A stretch of 64,000 nucleotides of DNA from an uncultured Nocardioides sp. (GTDB taxonomy: Bacteria; Actinomycetota; Actinomycetes; Propionibacteriales; Nocardioidaceae), in NCBI RefSeq assembly GCF_947489365.1, contig NZ_CANLDB010000006.1, positions 230,756 through 294,755 on the forward strand, given 5' to 3'. The notes below the pieces were generated by a model that did not search any database, had not been told where the DNA came from, and saw only the letters and a program-made list of their open reading frames with translations. Of the stretch, positions 41,956 through 56,916 are shown in pieces. The translations under genes and the position numbers were made by a program. Numbering within the stretch: the stretch's first letter is position 1; the number at the start of each line of letters is the position of its first letter.

Positions 41956-42893
41956 GCGAGTCGTCGAGCAGCCGGGGCGTGCACCTCGGCGCGAACCAGT
42001 ACGGCAAGGCCGAGAACCGCGTGGTCCGCGTCGTCCGCGACACCGCGCGCCACGAGGTCCGCGACCTCACCGTGTCGACCTCGCTGCGCGGCGACTTCGC
42101 CGCCGCGCACACCACGGGCGACCAGGCCGACGTCCTGCCGACCGACACCCAGAAGAACACCGCCTTCGCGTTCGCCAAGGAGAAGGGCATCGGCGCGATC
42201 GAGGACTACGCCCTCACCCTCGCCGACCACTTCCTGGAGGCCACCCCCGCCGCCACCGGCGCCCGCATCGAGGTCCTCGAGCACACCTGGGCCCGGCTCG
42301 AGGTGGACGGCGCCGGGCACGACCACGCCTTCGCCCGGGCCGGGTCCGACGTGCGGACGACGGTCGTCAACGTCGAGGGCCGCGGCGAGGAGCGGGTCGC
42401 CCAGGTGCTGTCGGGGATCTCCGACCTCGTGGTCATGAAGACGACCGGGTCGGCGTTCCGGGGGTTCCTGAAGGACCGCTACACGACCCTGCCCGAGACC
42501 GACGACCGCATCCTCGCGACCTCGCTCGTCGTCCGGTGGCGCCACGACCCCGCGGCGGTCGCGGCGGCCGGCGTCGCCTGGGACGCGTCGTACGCCGAGG
42601 TGCGCCGGGTGATGCTCGAGGCGTTCGCCACCACCCACAGCGAGGCGCTGCAGCAGACCCTGTACGCGATGGGCGAGGCCGCGATCGCCGCCCGCGACGA
42701 GGTGGTCGAGGTGCGGTTCTCCGCGCCCAACAAACACCACTTCCTGGTGGACCTGGCGCCGTTCGGCCTGGAGAACCCCGGGGAGGTGTTCATCGCCGCC
42801 GACCGGCCGTACGGCCTCATCGAGGCCTCGGTGCTGCGTGACGGTGCGCCGGACCCGGGCGCGGCGTGGCACGCGGTGCCCGGCTTCTGCTGA
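41952..42893 (+). CDS. Urate oxidase (uricase)
   Basis: The protein has 313 residues. ANQYGKAENRVVRVVRD contains the catalytic Lys, DVLPTDTQKNTAFAFAKEKG the catalytic Thr, and NKHHFLVDLAPFGLENPGEVFIAADRPYGLIEA the C-terminal His region. It converts urate to 5-hydroxyisourate with O2, without cofactor. GTG at 41952 is coupled to uraD. A GC hairpin-like CCCCCGGG/CCCGGGG lies just after the stop near 42900. Confidence 0.95.
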   Translation: MSESSSSRGVHLGANQYGKAENRVVRVVRDTARHEVRDLTVSTSLRGDFAAAHTTGDQADVLPTDTQKNTAFAFAKEKGIGAIEDYALTLADHFLEATPAATGARIEVLEHTWARLEVDGAGHDHAFARAGSDVRTTVVNVEGRGEERVAQVLSGISDLVVMKTTGSAFRGFLKDRYTTLPETDDRILATSLVVRWRHDPAAVAAAGVAWDASYAEVRRVMLEAFATTHSEALQQTLYAMGEAAIAARDEVVEVRFSAPNKHHFLVDLAPFGLENPGEVFIAADRPYGLIEASVLRDGAPDPGAAWHAVPGFC

Positions 42894-42962
42894 CTGCTCC
42901 CCCGGGTCCCGGGGCACCTCTGACTCGATTCCTCACCGCATCCGACCTACGGTGTAAGCCGG

Positions 42963-44090
42963 ATGTGTGAAGCAGACCCGAGCGGGGGACCGTCCTCGAC
43001 GATGGACACGCACTACTGGCAGGCCGTGGCCGCCGGCGACCGGCGATCCGCCCTCGCCGCGGTCAAGCGACTGCGCGCCGACGGCGTCAGTACGGCGGAG
43101 ATCCTGCGCGACCACCTCCTGGTCGCCCAGCACCGCGTCGGCGAGCTGTGGATGACCGGCGAGTGGACCGTCGCCCAGGAGCACACCGCCACCTCGGTCA
43201 ACGAGGGCCTGCTGCTCTGGCTCGGCTCGTTCAACGCCCAGCCACGCAAGGACGGGCCGCTGGTGCTCGTGGCCTGCGTCGAGGACGAGCAGCACGCCTT
43301 CGCCTCCCTCGTGGTCTCCGAGATCCTCATGGCCCACGGGCTCCGCGTCGACCACGTCGGCGGCAGCCCGGACGCGGACGCCCTGCTCGAGCGGGCCGTG
43401 TCCCAGCGGAGCGACGCGGTCCTGCTGAGCGCCTCGCTGACCTCCTCCCTGGGCCGCGCGGCCGGGCTCGTCAAGCGCCTGCGCGACCAGGGCCTGCGGG
43501 TCGTCGTCGGCGGGCAGGCCTTCGGGGACGACGAGAAGCGCGCACGGGCGATCGGCGCCAGCGCCTGGTGCGCCGGCCCCGAGGAGGCCGTCGCCTGGCT
43601 GAACGCCATCGCCGAGGACCCCCAGGCGGCCCGCCTGACCGGTCCCGCGGCCATCGCCGCCTCCGAGGACGTGGCCTGGCTCGAGACCTACCGCGAGCAG
43701 ATGGTCTCCTACGTGACCGTCGGGCTGCGCCGCTCCGGCGCGGCCCCGGCCGCCGACGCCGGCGACCTCGAGGGGTGGGTCGACCACCTCGTGGGCTGCC
43801 TGTCGGCCACCCTGGCCACCGACGACGAGACGATCCTGCTCGAGGCCAACGACTGGCTCGCCCGCGTGCTGGCCGCCCGCGGGTTCGACCCCGGCCTCGT
43901 GGACCGCATCTACGAGCTGCTGCGGGAGCCGGCCGGCAGCCGTGCCGCCGTCGGGGGCCTCGTGCGCAGCGCCCGCGGTCTCATCGTCGCCGCCAACGAG
44001 CCCACCGGGCCGATGGAGACCCCGGTCCGCGCCTCCTTGCGCGCAGACCGTCCCGCGACGGGTGCGGGCGAGACCTCAGTCGACGCCTGA
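42963..44090 (+). CDS. B12-binding sensor protein with CarH/LitR-type W-x9-EH motif, no DNA-binding domain
   Basis: The protein has 375 residues. A helical bundle (about residues 15-90) carries W63-x9-E73-H74 (WMTGEWTVAQEH), the motif that caps the upper face of adenosylcobalamin in light sensors CarH and LitR. The Rossmann-like B12 domain (about residues 98-210) has the lower-ligand motif as DEQHAFAS (His111, with Ala in place of the usual Gly). The N-terminal MerR DNA-binding domain of CarH is absent. The C-terminal 160 residues are helical with a helical segment ETILLEANDWLARVLAARG, role unknown. Light- or B12-dependent signalling to a partner protein is inference. It overlaps guaD tail-to-tail by 15 bases. 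Confidence 0.85.
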   Translation: MCEADPSGGPSSTMDTHYWQAVAAGDRRSALAAVKRLRADGVSTAEILRDHLLVAQHRVGELWMTGEWTVAQEHTATSVNEGLLLWLGSFNAQPRKDGPLVLVACVEDEQHAFASLVVSEILMAHGLRVDHVGGSPDADALLERAVSQRSDAVLLSASLTSSLGRAAGLVKRLRDQGLRVVVGGQAFGDDEKRARAIGASAWCAGPEEAVAWLNAIAEDPQAARLTGPAAIAASEDVAWLETYREQMVSYVTVGLRRSGAAPAADAGDLEGWVDHLVGCLSATLATDDETILLEANDWLARVLAARGFDPGLVDRIYELLREPAGSRAAVGGLVRSARGLIVAANEPTGPMETPVRASLRADRPATGAGETSVDA

Positions 44091-45392
44091 CGACGCCGGC
44101 GCGGGGCGATCGAGCACCTGCTCCCCGTCGACCCACACCGACCGCACGTCGGCCGACGTCCCCAGCGCGAACACCGTCGCGAGCGCCGCGTCCGGGCTCG
44201 CGGCGTGCCGCAGGCCGACGTCGAGGGTGGAGCCGGCGGCGGGTCGCAGGTGCTGCGCGTCGAAGCGCATCCCGACACCGAGGTGCCCGACGTCGGGCAG
44301 CCGCAGCGCGGCCGCCCCGGCGGTGGTCGCGAGGTGCAGCAGGTGCGCGGGCGTCAGGGGGTGGCCGGCGTCGCCGAGCAGCTGCTGGGCGAAGGACGCC
44401 TGCAGGCCCTCCTTCAGGAGCGAGAAGCCGGTGCCCGCCCCGACGTCGGATCCGAGGGCCACACCCACCCCGGCGGCGAGGTGCTGCGCGAGCGGGAACA
44501 GCCCGCTGCCCAGCGCGGCGTTGGACGTCGGGCAGTGCGCGACCGCGGTGCCGCGGGCCGCGAGCAGGGCGAGCTCGTCGTCGGTGGGGTGGACGTCGTG
44601 GGCCAGCACCGCGGGGCCGTCGAGCAGGCCGTGCCGGTCGTAGCTCTCGACGTACGACGTCCCGCACGCCTCGGCCACCGCCGCGACCTCGGCGGGGTTC
44701 TCGTTGACGTGGCTGGTCACGAACGCCCCGTCGACCTCCCGGGCGAGCGCCGCGCAGGCGTCCATCAGCGGCTCGCCGCACGACAGGGAGAAGCGGGGGG
44801 TGACGGCGTACCGGGCCCGGTCGACGCCGTGCCACCGCTGCGCCAGGCCCAGTCCCTCGTCGTACGCCGTCTGCGGGGTGGTCCGGAGGTCCTCGCGCAG
44901 CAGCCGGTCGCTGACGACGAGACCGGCCGTCACCCGGAGGCCGGCGACGGCGGCCTCGGCGAACAGCAGGTCGACGGCCGGCGCGAAGTGGGCGCCGAAG
45001 ACCAGCGCGGACGTCGTCCCCGCCTGCACCAGCCCGGACACGAAGTCGGCCGCCACCCCGGCGGCGTACGACGGGTCGACGAGGCGGGCCTCCTCCGGGA
45101 GGGCGCAGCGCTCCAACCACTCGAGCAGCGGCATCCCCAGCCCGCCGATGACGCGCACCTGCGGGAAGTGGACGTGGGTGTCGACGAACCCCGGCAGCAG
45201 GAGCCCGTCACGCAGGTCGACGACCTCGGCGTCGGGGTGGGCGGCGCGCACCTGCGCGAACGGCCCGCGGGCCGCGACGACGCCGTCGAGGACGAGCAGG
45301 CCGGCGTCCTCGTCGCTGCGCAGGCCGGTGCCGTCGACCCCGCCGGTGAACGGGTCGTCGGGGGTGTCGAGCACCCGGGCGCGGACCAGCAC
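44076..45392 (-). CDS. guaD: Guanine deaminase
   Basis: The protein has 438 residues. Amidohydrolase metal ligands appear in order: HVHFPQ (FVDTHVHFPQ), HVNENP, AHDVHPTDDE and GSDVGAGTGFS. PRFSLSCGEPLMDACA and HCPTSNAALGSG match the guanine deaminase group. It converts guanine to xanthine, feeding the xanthine dehydrogenase encoded just upstream. GTG 45392 overlaps the xdhC stop by one base (TAGTG). A related 8-oxoguanine or thio-purine specificity is possible. Confidence 0.9.
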   Translation of the reverse strand: MLVRARVLDTPDDPFTGGVDGTGLRSDEDAGLLVLDGVVAARGPFAQVRAAHPDAEVVDLRDGLLLPGFVDTHVHFPQVRVIGGLGMPLLEWLERCALPEEARLVDPSYAAGVAADFVSGLVQAGTTSALVFGAHFAPAVDLLFAEAAVAGLRVTAGLVVSDRLLREDLRTTPQTAYDEGLGLAQRWHGVDRARYAVTPRFSLSCGEPLMDACAALAREVDGAFVTSHVNENPAEVAAVAEACGTSYVESYDRHGLLDGPAVLAHDVHPTDDELALLAARGTAVAHCPTSNAALGSGLFPLAQHLAAGVGVALGSDVGAGTGFSLLKEGLQASFAQQLLGDAGHPLTPAHLLHLATTAGAAALRLPDVGHLGVGMRFDAQHLRPAAGSTLDVGLRHAASPDAALATVFALGTSADVRSVWVDGEQVLDRPAPASSGVD

Positions 45393-46209
45393 TAGACGCT
45401 CGCCCGGTCGGTGCGCTCGGTCGCGAAGCGCTGCAGGAGGTCGGCCGCGACGCTGACGGCGATGACGGCGGGCTCCTTGCCGACCAGCTCGGGGAGGCCG
45501 ATGGGGGTGCGGATCGCCGCCACCCGCGCCGGGTCGTGGCCCTCCTCGGCGAGGCGCGCGGTGAAGCGCGCCCACTTGCCGGCGGACCCGATCAGCCCGA
45601 CCGAGGCGAGGTGGTCGGCGCGCAGGGCGGCGTCGCAGAGGGCGACGTCCTCGGCGTGGTCGTGGGTCATGACGAGCACGTGGGTGCCGGGCGGCAGCTC
45701 GGCGACGACGAGCTCGGGCAGCACCGGGACGCGGTGGACGTGGACGTCGGCGACAGCGTCGTCCAGGACGGCCAGCCGCTCGGCGGCGAGCTGCTCGGGC
45801 CGGGAGTCGACGAGGTGGAGGTCGAGGTCGTGGCGGGCGAGGACCCGGGCGAGCTCGAGCCCGACGTGGCCCACCCCGAAGACGGCGACGGCCGGGACGA
45901 CGGCCAGCGGCTCCAGCAGCAGCGTCACCTCGCCGCCGCAGCACTGCACCCCGTGGCGGTACGGCGCCCGGTCCGACAGCGCGACCGTCTCCAGGGCCAC
46001 GTCGGTCGCGCCGGCGGCGAGGAGCTCCCGGGCGCGCTCGGTCGCGACGGCCTCGAGGTTGCCGCCACCGACGGTCCCCCACGCGGCGTCGGCGGCGACG
46101 ACCAGCTTCGCCCCGGCGGCGCGGGGTGCGTGCCCGCGCGCGGCGGCGACGGTGACGAGGACGCCGGGGCGTCGCTCGGCGCGCAGCCGGCGGACGGCCT
46201 GCTCCCACC

Positions 46210-46213
<4 letters not shown>
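45392..46213 (-). CDS. xdhC: Xanthine dehydrogenase accessory protein XdhC
   Basis: The protein has 273 residues. The N-terminal domain has RGHAPRAAGAKLVV...TVGGGNLE and the Cys pair in HGVQCCGGEVTLLLE; the C-terminal Rossmann domain has FGVGHVGLELARVLARHDLDLHLVDSR and GLIGSAGKWARF. XdhC binds molybdenum cofactor and inserts it, sulfurated, into XdhB. GTG at 46213 overlaps the xdhB stop (GTGA). Confidence 0.93.
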
Positions 46214-50081
<3,868 letters not shown>

Positions 50082-50156
50082 GCACCGATCCTGCCTCGCC
50101 GCCCCGCCCGGACGCCGCACCCGTCGTCGGATCGTTGTGAAACCGCGAGCCACCGA

Positions 50157-50225
50157 CACCACCGGAGGTCGAGGTGCCCCGGAGCGACGCAGGAGCGCAG
50201 GGGCCACGAGACCCGGCGAGTGGTC
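50157..50225 (-). repeat. Dispersed intergenic repeat copy (family of the 122-bp tandem repeat)
   Basis: The stretch GGTCGAGGTG.CCCGGAGCGA and AGCGCAGGGGCCACGAG matches the reverse complement of the tandem units at 12777-13218. It lies just beyond the 3' end of the HNH gene, in the gap upstream of xdhA. The rest of the gap (50082-50156 and 50226-50268) shows nothing distinct. Confidence 0.65.
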
Positions 50226-50268
50226 TGGGTGACCGATCGGTGTCGCTGCGAGACACCGGTAGGTCATC

Positions 50269-51588
50269 TCACTCGCGCCGGGGGTGCGCCGGGGGTGGTC
50301 TGGTCTCGTAGACGTGGCCAGTGGGGGTGGTGGTCTCCACGACGTGGGCGCCGTCGGGATCGATCCGGGTCTTGGACCGCCAGCCGGGCGCCTGCTTGGC
50401 GTAGTTGCACGCCTCGCACAGGCCCTGGCCGTTGTCAGCGCTGGTGGGTCCACCTTCCTCGACGCCGACGGCGTGGTCGGTGTGACGGATGGGGGCTCCG
50501 CACCAGGGGTTGCGGCAGTACCTGTCTCGGCGACGCAGGAACAGCGCGAGGAGCAGCGGGAAGCAGCGGGCCGCGGACTCCATCGCGACCAGCTGGCCGG
50601 TGGCGGGGTCGGTGAACAGGCGCCGGAACACCCCGAGGGTCTCCACGGCGTCGGCGGTCAGGGAGCGGGCGAGGTCGGCGGGGACCTCGCCGTACCCGTC
50701 GACCCACCCGAACGCGTTCGAGTGCTGACCCTCGTGACTGCCGTCGGGGAGCAGCGCGTCCAGCGGGACGGTCACGTCGACGTGCACCGGGACCGGCTCG
50801 GCGACCGGGTCACGGCCGGTGACGCGGCCGACGAGGGTGTCGGCCATGACCTGACCCCGCGACCGCCCGTCACCCGCAGCGCGGGCCTGGTCCGCAGCCA
50901 GCTTCAGCGCCACGATCACCGCGACGCCTTCCTTGACGGGCAGCAACGCCGAGAGCCGCAGCATGGTGTCCGGCGCGGGTCGGGACGACACGTGGCGGTC
51001 GGCCTCCGCGGCAGCGCGACGCCGGACCGCACCCGCGGGGTCCGCGGCACACGCCAGGGCTTCGGCGGCACCGCGGGCCTGCCAGTCGTTCATCTGACAC
51101 AACCGCTCGGCCCGCTCCGGGTCACCGGCGAGCTGGGCGTCCACCCCACGGCGGTCGTCCAGGTCGAGCCACACGATGCGGCCCAGGATCAGCGACACCC
51201 GCCGCTCGGTCAGACGACCCTGCCGCCACAACGCTTCGAGGTGCGGCAGCGCCGCGACCTCACGCGCCAGACCCAGGTGCGCGGACCCCCGCGACGGCGG
51301 CTCACGGCGCGCCAGCGCGATCTGGTGCCCGATCCCACGACCCACCCGCGACCCACGCACGCCCGCGGCCTCCTGACGAGCGACCGCGGCGGCGTACACA
51401 CCCCGCGCCGCCGTCGCCTGCGCCGACTCCGCGACACACTTCAGGGTCTCCAGCTCACCGATCACGTCGATCAGGTCCACCTCGCAGGCACCCCGCGAAT
51501 CGAGCGCGCCGAGACCACGGACGAAGGCCCGCGCAGCAGCCACGGGGTCCTCCCGCACCATCGTCTCGATCACTGACTGTTCGCTCAT
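50269..51588 (-). CDS. DUF222/HNH endonuclease-domain protein
   Basis: The protein has 439 residues. A long helical DUF222-like region (about residues 20-330) is followed by an HNH-type zinc/metal motif: [50 protein letters not shown], with the H-x-D-H core and paired Cys ligands. These proteins occur in many copies in Nocardioides-like and Mycobacterium genomes and are often linked to group II intron-like or repeat elements, with no proven function. ATG 51588 is chosen: TAGAAT lies seven bases upstream (leaderless). Confidence 0.87.
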   Translation of the reverse strand: MSEQSVIETMVREDPVAAARAFVRGLGALDSRGACEVDLIDVIGELETLKCVAESAQATAARGVYAAAVARQEAAGVRGSRVGRGIGHQIALARREPPSRGSAHLGLAREVAALPHLEALWRQGRLTERRVSLILGRIVWLDLDDRRGVDAQLAGDPERAERLCQMNDWQARGAAEALACAADPAGAVRRRAAAEADRHVSSRPAPDTMLRLSALLPVKEGVAVIVALKLAADQARAAGDGRSRGQVMADTLVGRVTGRDPVAEPVPVHVDVTVPLDALLPDGSHEGQHSNAFGWVDGYGEVPADLARSLTADAVETLGVFRRLFTDPATGQLVAMESAARCFPLLLALFLRRRDRYCRNPWCGAPIRHTDHAVGVEEGGPTSADNGQGLCEACNYAKQAPGWRSKTRIDPDGAHVVETTTPTGHVYETRPPPAHPRRE

Positions 51589-51595
51589 GTGTTCG

Positions 51596-51601
51596 ATTCT
51601 A
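51596..51601 (-). promoter_or_regulatory. -10 element (TAGAAT) of a leaderless promoter
   Basis: Minus-strand TAGAAT is followed by seven bases and the ATG at 51588. This supports the shorter start for the DUF222/HNH gene over GTG 51633. Confidence 0.45.
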
Positions 51602-51726
51602 GATCTGACCACCGACAACGCAGGGCCCGACAATGCCTCCTACCGGTGTCTGTGGAGAAGTTCTCGCCCCGACCTCCGGGGACTGATCTGCCGCAGCGTG
51701 CGGGGGTAGGTGCGAGAATCGCGACC

Positions 51727-52755
51727 ATGGCCGAGAACGACGAGGACCGCTTCGAGCCCTCCCTCGAGCTGCCCTCGCTGCGTCGGTGGGGCCGCCGACG
51801 CAAGGACCGCCCCGGGACCGCCCCGGAGCCCGAGGCGACCGCCCCGATCCCCGAGCCCACCCCGGTGCCGGAGCCCGAACCCGTCCCCGAGCCCACCCCG
51901 GTGCCGGAGCCGGCGCCCGTCCGGGAGCCGGAGCCGGTCGAGCCTGCACCCGTCCCCGAGCCGGAGCCGATACCGGAGCCCGAGCCCGTCCCCGAGCCGG
52001 AGCCCGTCCCCGAGCCGGAGCCGGTCGCCGTCGTGCCCGAGCCGGTTGAGCCCGAGCCGGTCGAGCCCGAGCCCGCAGCCGAACCGACGCCCACACGCCG
52101 GCTGCCGGCGCTGGGCCGCTGGCGACGCCGGACGCCCGCCGCCACCCCGACGGACGACGAGGCCACTGCCGAGACGGAGGTCTTCCTCCCCGCCGACGAG
52201 ACCCCGCCGCTGGTCGCGGACGAGGTCGACCCCGTCGAGACGCAGGACGAGGACACCCCCAGGGAGCCGAAGCCGAGGCGCCGTCCCGTCGACCTCGCGT
52301 CGATGGCGTCGCTGCGCCTGCCGCCGCTCCCCGCGGTCGCCCCCCGTGCCGCCGCCGCGCTCACCGGCGCGGCGGTGGGCCTCCTGACCGTTGCCCTCAC
52401 CATCGCCGGCCTGAACGGCTGCCAGCTCGTCCGCGGGACGTCGTCCTGCGGGAGCATCGGCTACCTGGTGATCCTCGCGATCGTGCTCGCCGGGTTCCTG
52501 CTCGGCGCGGCGCTGCTGCGCTCGTGGGCGCAGCCCGACCCCGCCAGCACCAGCCTGCTCGCGGTCGCGCTGATGTGCGTGGTGCTGATGCTGCTGCTGG
52601 TCGACGTGCTCACGTCGTGGTGGATGCTGCTCGTCGTCCCCGCCGTGGGCGCGCTGGCGTTCCTCGGGTCGCACGCCATCACGACGACGTACGGCAGCGA
52701 GTCCACCGTCACCGAGGACGACGAGGACCGCGCCGAGGCGCCCATGCCCCGCTGA
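51727..52755 (+). CDS. Membrane protein with Pro-Glu repeat N-terminus, function unknown
   Basis: The protein has 342 residues. The first 120 residues are dominated by PEPxPVPEPEP-type repeats (about residues 35-120), then a basic/acidic linker. Four hydrophobic helices occupy about residues 213-318, and the tail is acidic. The PEP repeats would form an extended cytoplasmic rod. I do not recognise the family. ATG 51727 follows GAGAAT at leaderless spacing. It is convergent with asd 6 bases away. Confidence 0.75.
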   Translation: MAENDEDRFEPSLELPSLRRWGRRRKDRPGTAPEPEATAPIPEPTPVPEPEPVPEPTPVPEPAPVREPEPVEPAPVPEPEPIPEPEPVPEPEPVPEPEPVAVVPEPVEPEPVEPEPAAEPTPTRRLPALGRWRRRTPAATPTDDEATAETEVFLPADETPPLVADEVDPVETQDEDTPREPKPRRRPVDLASMASLRLPPLPAVAPRAAAALTGAAVGLLTVALTIAGLNGCQLVRGTSSCGSIGYLVILAIVLAGFLLGAALLRSWAQPDPASTSLLAVALMCVVLMLLLVDVLTSWWMLLVVPAVGALAFLGSHAITTTYGSESTVTEDDEDRAEAPMPR

Positions 52756-52761
52756 GCCGGC

Positions 52762-55133
<2,372 letters not shown>

Positions 55134-55182
55134 TTCGGCGGCCCCTCCTGCTCGGGTCGGTGACGACAGGCCGCAGACGAGT

Positions 55183-55812
55183 CTACGGCGACGCGGGACG
55201 GCTCTCGGTCAGCATCTCATCGGCGGCCGCCAGCTGCTCCGCCTCGGCCTCGAGCGTCGTGGCGTCCACGTCCGTGTCGGCGTCGAGCCGGTCGTGGGTG
55301 ATGATCGACTGCAGCGCCCGGAGCGCCCCGGACGCCTCGGCGCCCCAGCTGGCCACGTAGCTGTACTGCCACCACCACAGCGCCTCCCGGACGCGGCCGT
55401 CGCGGTAGTGCCGCAGGCCGTGGGCCAGCGAGGTGGCCACGCTGGTCAGGTCGTCGGACAGCCGCGACGGGACCAGGTCCTCGGGCAGGTACGGGTCGAA
55501 CACCTCGCCGTACACGTCGGCGCCACCGAGCATCACGGCGAGCTGCTCGCGCATGGCGTCGAGGTCCGGGTCGGGCCCGGCGTCGGGCTGGAACTCGCTG
55601 GCGGGCGTGAAGTCCTCGCGGACCGCCAGGCCGGCGCCGGCGAGGAGCACCTCGGACACCTCGACCAGCAGCAGCGAGACCCCACGGCCCGGGTCGCCCT
55701 CGCGGGCGATGGCCATGAGGGCGTCGAGGAACTGCTCGATCCGCGCCGCCACGTCGTCGGCGCGGTCCGGGGAGATGCTGTCGGGGGTCGTCTCTGTCTC
55801 GGTCTCAGCCAT
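55183..55812 (-). CDS. DUF5063 protein
   Basis: The protein has 209 residues, acidic and helical, with the pattern [43 protein letters not shown] and [36 protein letters not shown]. This is the DUF5063 family, commonly placed next to recR. Function unknown. ATG 55812 has GGAGGAG; it overlaps the recR stop by eight bases, so the two are coupled. Confidence 0.85.
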   Translation of the reverse strand: MAETETETTPDSISPDRADDVAARIEQFLDALMAIAREGDPGRGVSLLLVEVSEVLLAGAGLAVREDFTPASEFQPDAGPDPDLDAMREQLAVMLGGADVYGEVFDPYLPEDLVPSRLSDDLTSVATSLAHGLRHYRDGRVREALWWWQYSYVASWGAEASGALRALQSIITHDRLDADTDVDATTLEAEAEQLAAADEMLTESRPASP

Positions 55813-56404
55813 CGGCACTCCTCCGTCCGGCGAACGCTCGGCCCAGGGTGACCTCGTCCGCGTACTCCAGGTCACCGCCCACAGGCAGTCCACTCGCGAG
55901 ACGCGTCACGCGCAAGCCCATGGGACGCAGCGCACGTGTGAGGAAGGTCGCGGTGGCCTCGCCCTCCAGGTTCGGGTCGGTGGCGAGGATGACCTCGGTG
56001 ATCGCGCCGTCCGCGAGACGGGTCATCAGCTCGGTGATGTGCAGCTGGTCCGGCCCGATGCCCTCGATCGGCGAGATCGCGCCGCCCAGGACGTGGTAAC
56101 GACCGCGGTACTCCCGTGTCCGCTCGATCGCGACGACGTCCTTGTACTCCTCGACGACGCAGATGACCGAGCCGTCCCGCCGCGGGTCGCGGCAGATGCG
56201 GCACTGCTCGTCCTCGGAGACGTTGAAGCAGACCGCGCAGAACCGGACGCGCGCCTTGACCTCGACGAGGACGTCGGCGAGACGTCGTACGTCGACCGGG
56301 TCGGCCTGCAGCAGGTGGAACGCGATCCTCTGGGCGCTCTTGGGACCGACCCCGGGCAGTCGCCCGAGCTCGTCGATCAGGTCCTGGACGACGCCCTCGT
56401 ACAC
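55805..56404 (-). CDS. recR: Recombination mediator RecR
   Basis: The protein has 199 residues. Helix-hairpin-helix start [18 protein letters not shown]4 zinc finger [16 protein letters not shown], Toprim domain ([15 protein letters not shown]...[16 protein letters not shown]) and the C-terminal [22 protein letters not shown] are all present. Loads RecA on gapped DNA with RecF/O. GTG 56404 with a G-rich ribosome site. Confidence 0.97.
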   Translation of the reverse strand: MYEGVVQDLIDELGRLPGVGPKSAQRIAFHLLQADPVDVRRLADVLVEVKARVRFCAVCFNVSEDEQCRICRDPRRDGSVICVVEEYKDVVAIERTREYRGRYHVLGGAISPIEGIGPDQLHITELMTRLADGAITEVILATDPNLEGEATATFLTRALRPMGLRVTRLASGLPVGGDLEYADEVTLGRAFAGRRSADG

Positions 56405-56432
56405 GGTCCCCCCTCAGGTCTCGGTGGCCGGC

Positions 56433-56849
56433 TCAGAAGCCGGTCGGACCGCGCGGCGCATCGCCGCCCGGCAGGCCGCCCAGGCCCTCGGCGCCGGGCA
56501 GGCCACCGCCGAGACCGCCGGCGAGGGGGCCGAGCTTCTCCGCGGCCAGGGCGTCGGCGCGGGACTTGGCGTCGCGGTACGCCGCGACCACGAGGTCGCC
56601 GAGGTCCATGAGGTCGTCGGCGTCGGTGCCGTCGAAGCGGCCCGGCTTGACCGTCACGCCCGACAGCTCGCCGGTGCCGGTGACGGTCACGGTGACGTCG
56701 CCGCCGCTCACGCTGCCCTCGACGGTCGCCTCGGCGAGGTCGGCCTGCGCCTGCTCGAGCTGCTGCTGCATCTGCTGCGCCTGGGCGAGCAGGGCGTTCA
56801 TGTCGAAGCCGCCGGCGCCACCGAGGGCGTCGAAGGGGTTCTGGGTCAT
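56433..56849 (-). CDS. YbaB/EbfC family nucleoid-associated protein
   Basis: The protein has 138 residues. FDMNALLAQAQQMQQQLEQAQADLAEATVEGSVSGGDVTVTVTGTGELSGVTVKPGRF is the YbaB pattern; the C-terminal Gly/Leu/Pro-rich tail is extra. A DNA-binding homodimer whose gene sits between dnaX and recR in many bacteria. Confidence 0.94.
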   Translation of the reverse strand: MTQNPFDALGGAGGFDMNALLAQAQQMQQQLEQAQADLAEATVEGSVSGGDVTVTVTGTGELSGVTVKPGRFDGTDADDLMDLGDLVVAAYRDAKSRADALAAEKLGPLAGGLGGGLPGAEGLGGLPGGDAPRGPTGF

Positions 56850-56916
56850 GGGGTTCCGCCTCTGGTCGAGATGGTCGGGTGGTCGGTCGGGCGCGGTCCG
56901 GGTGTCCGGTACCGGG

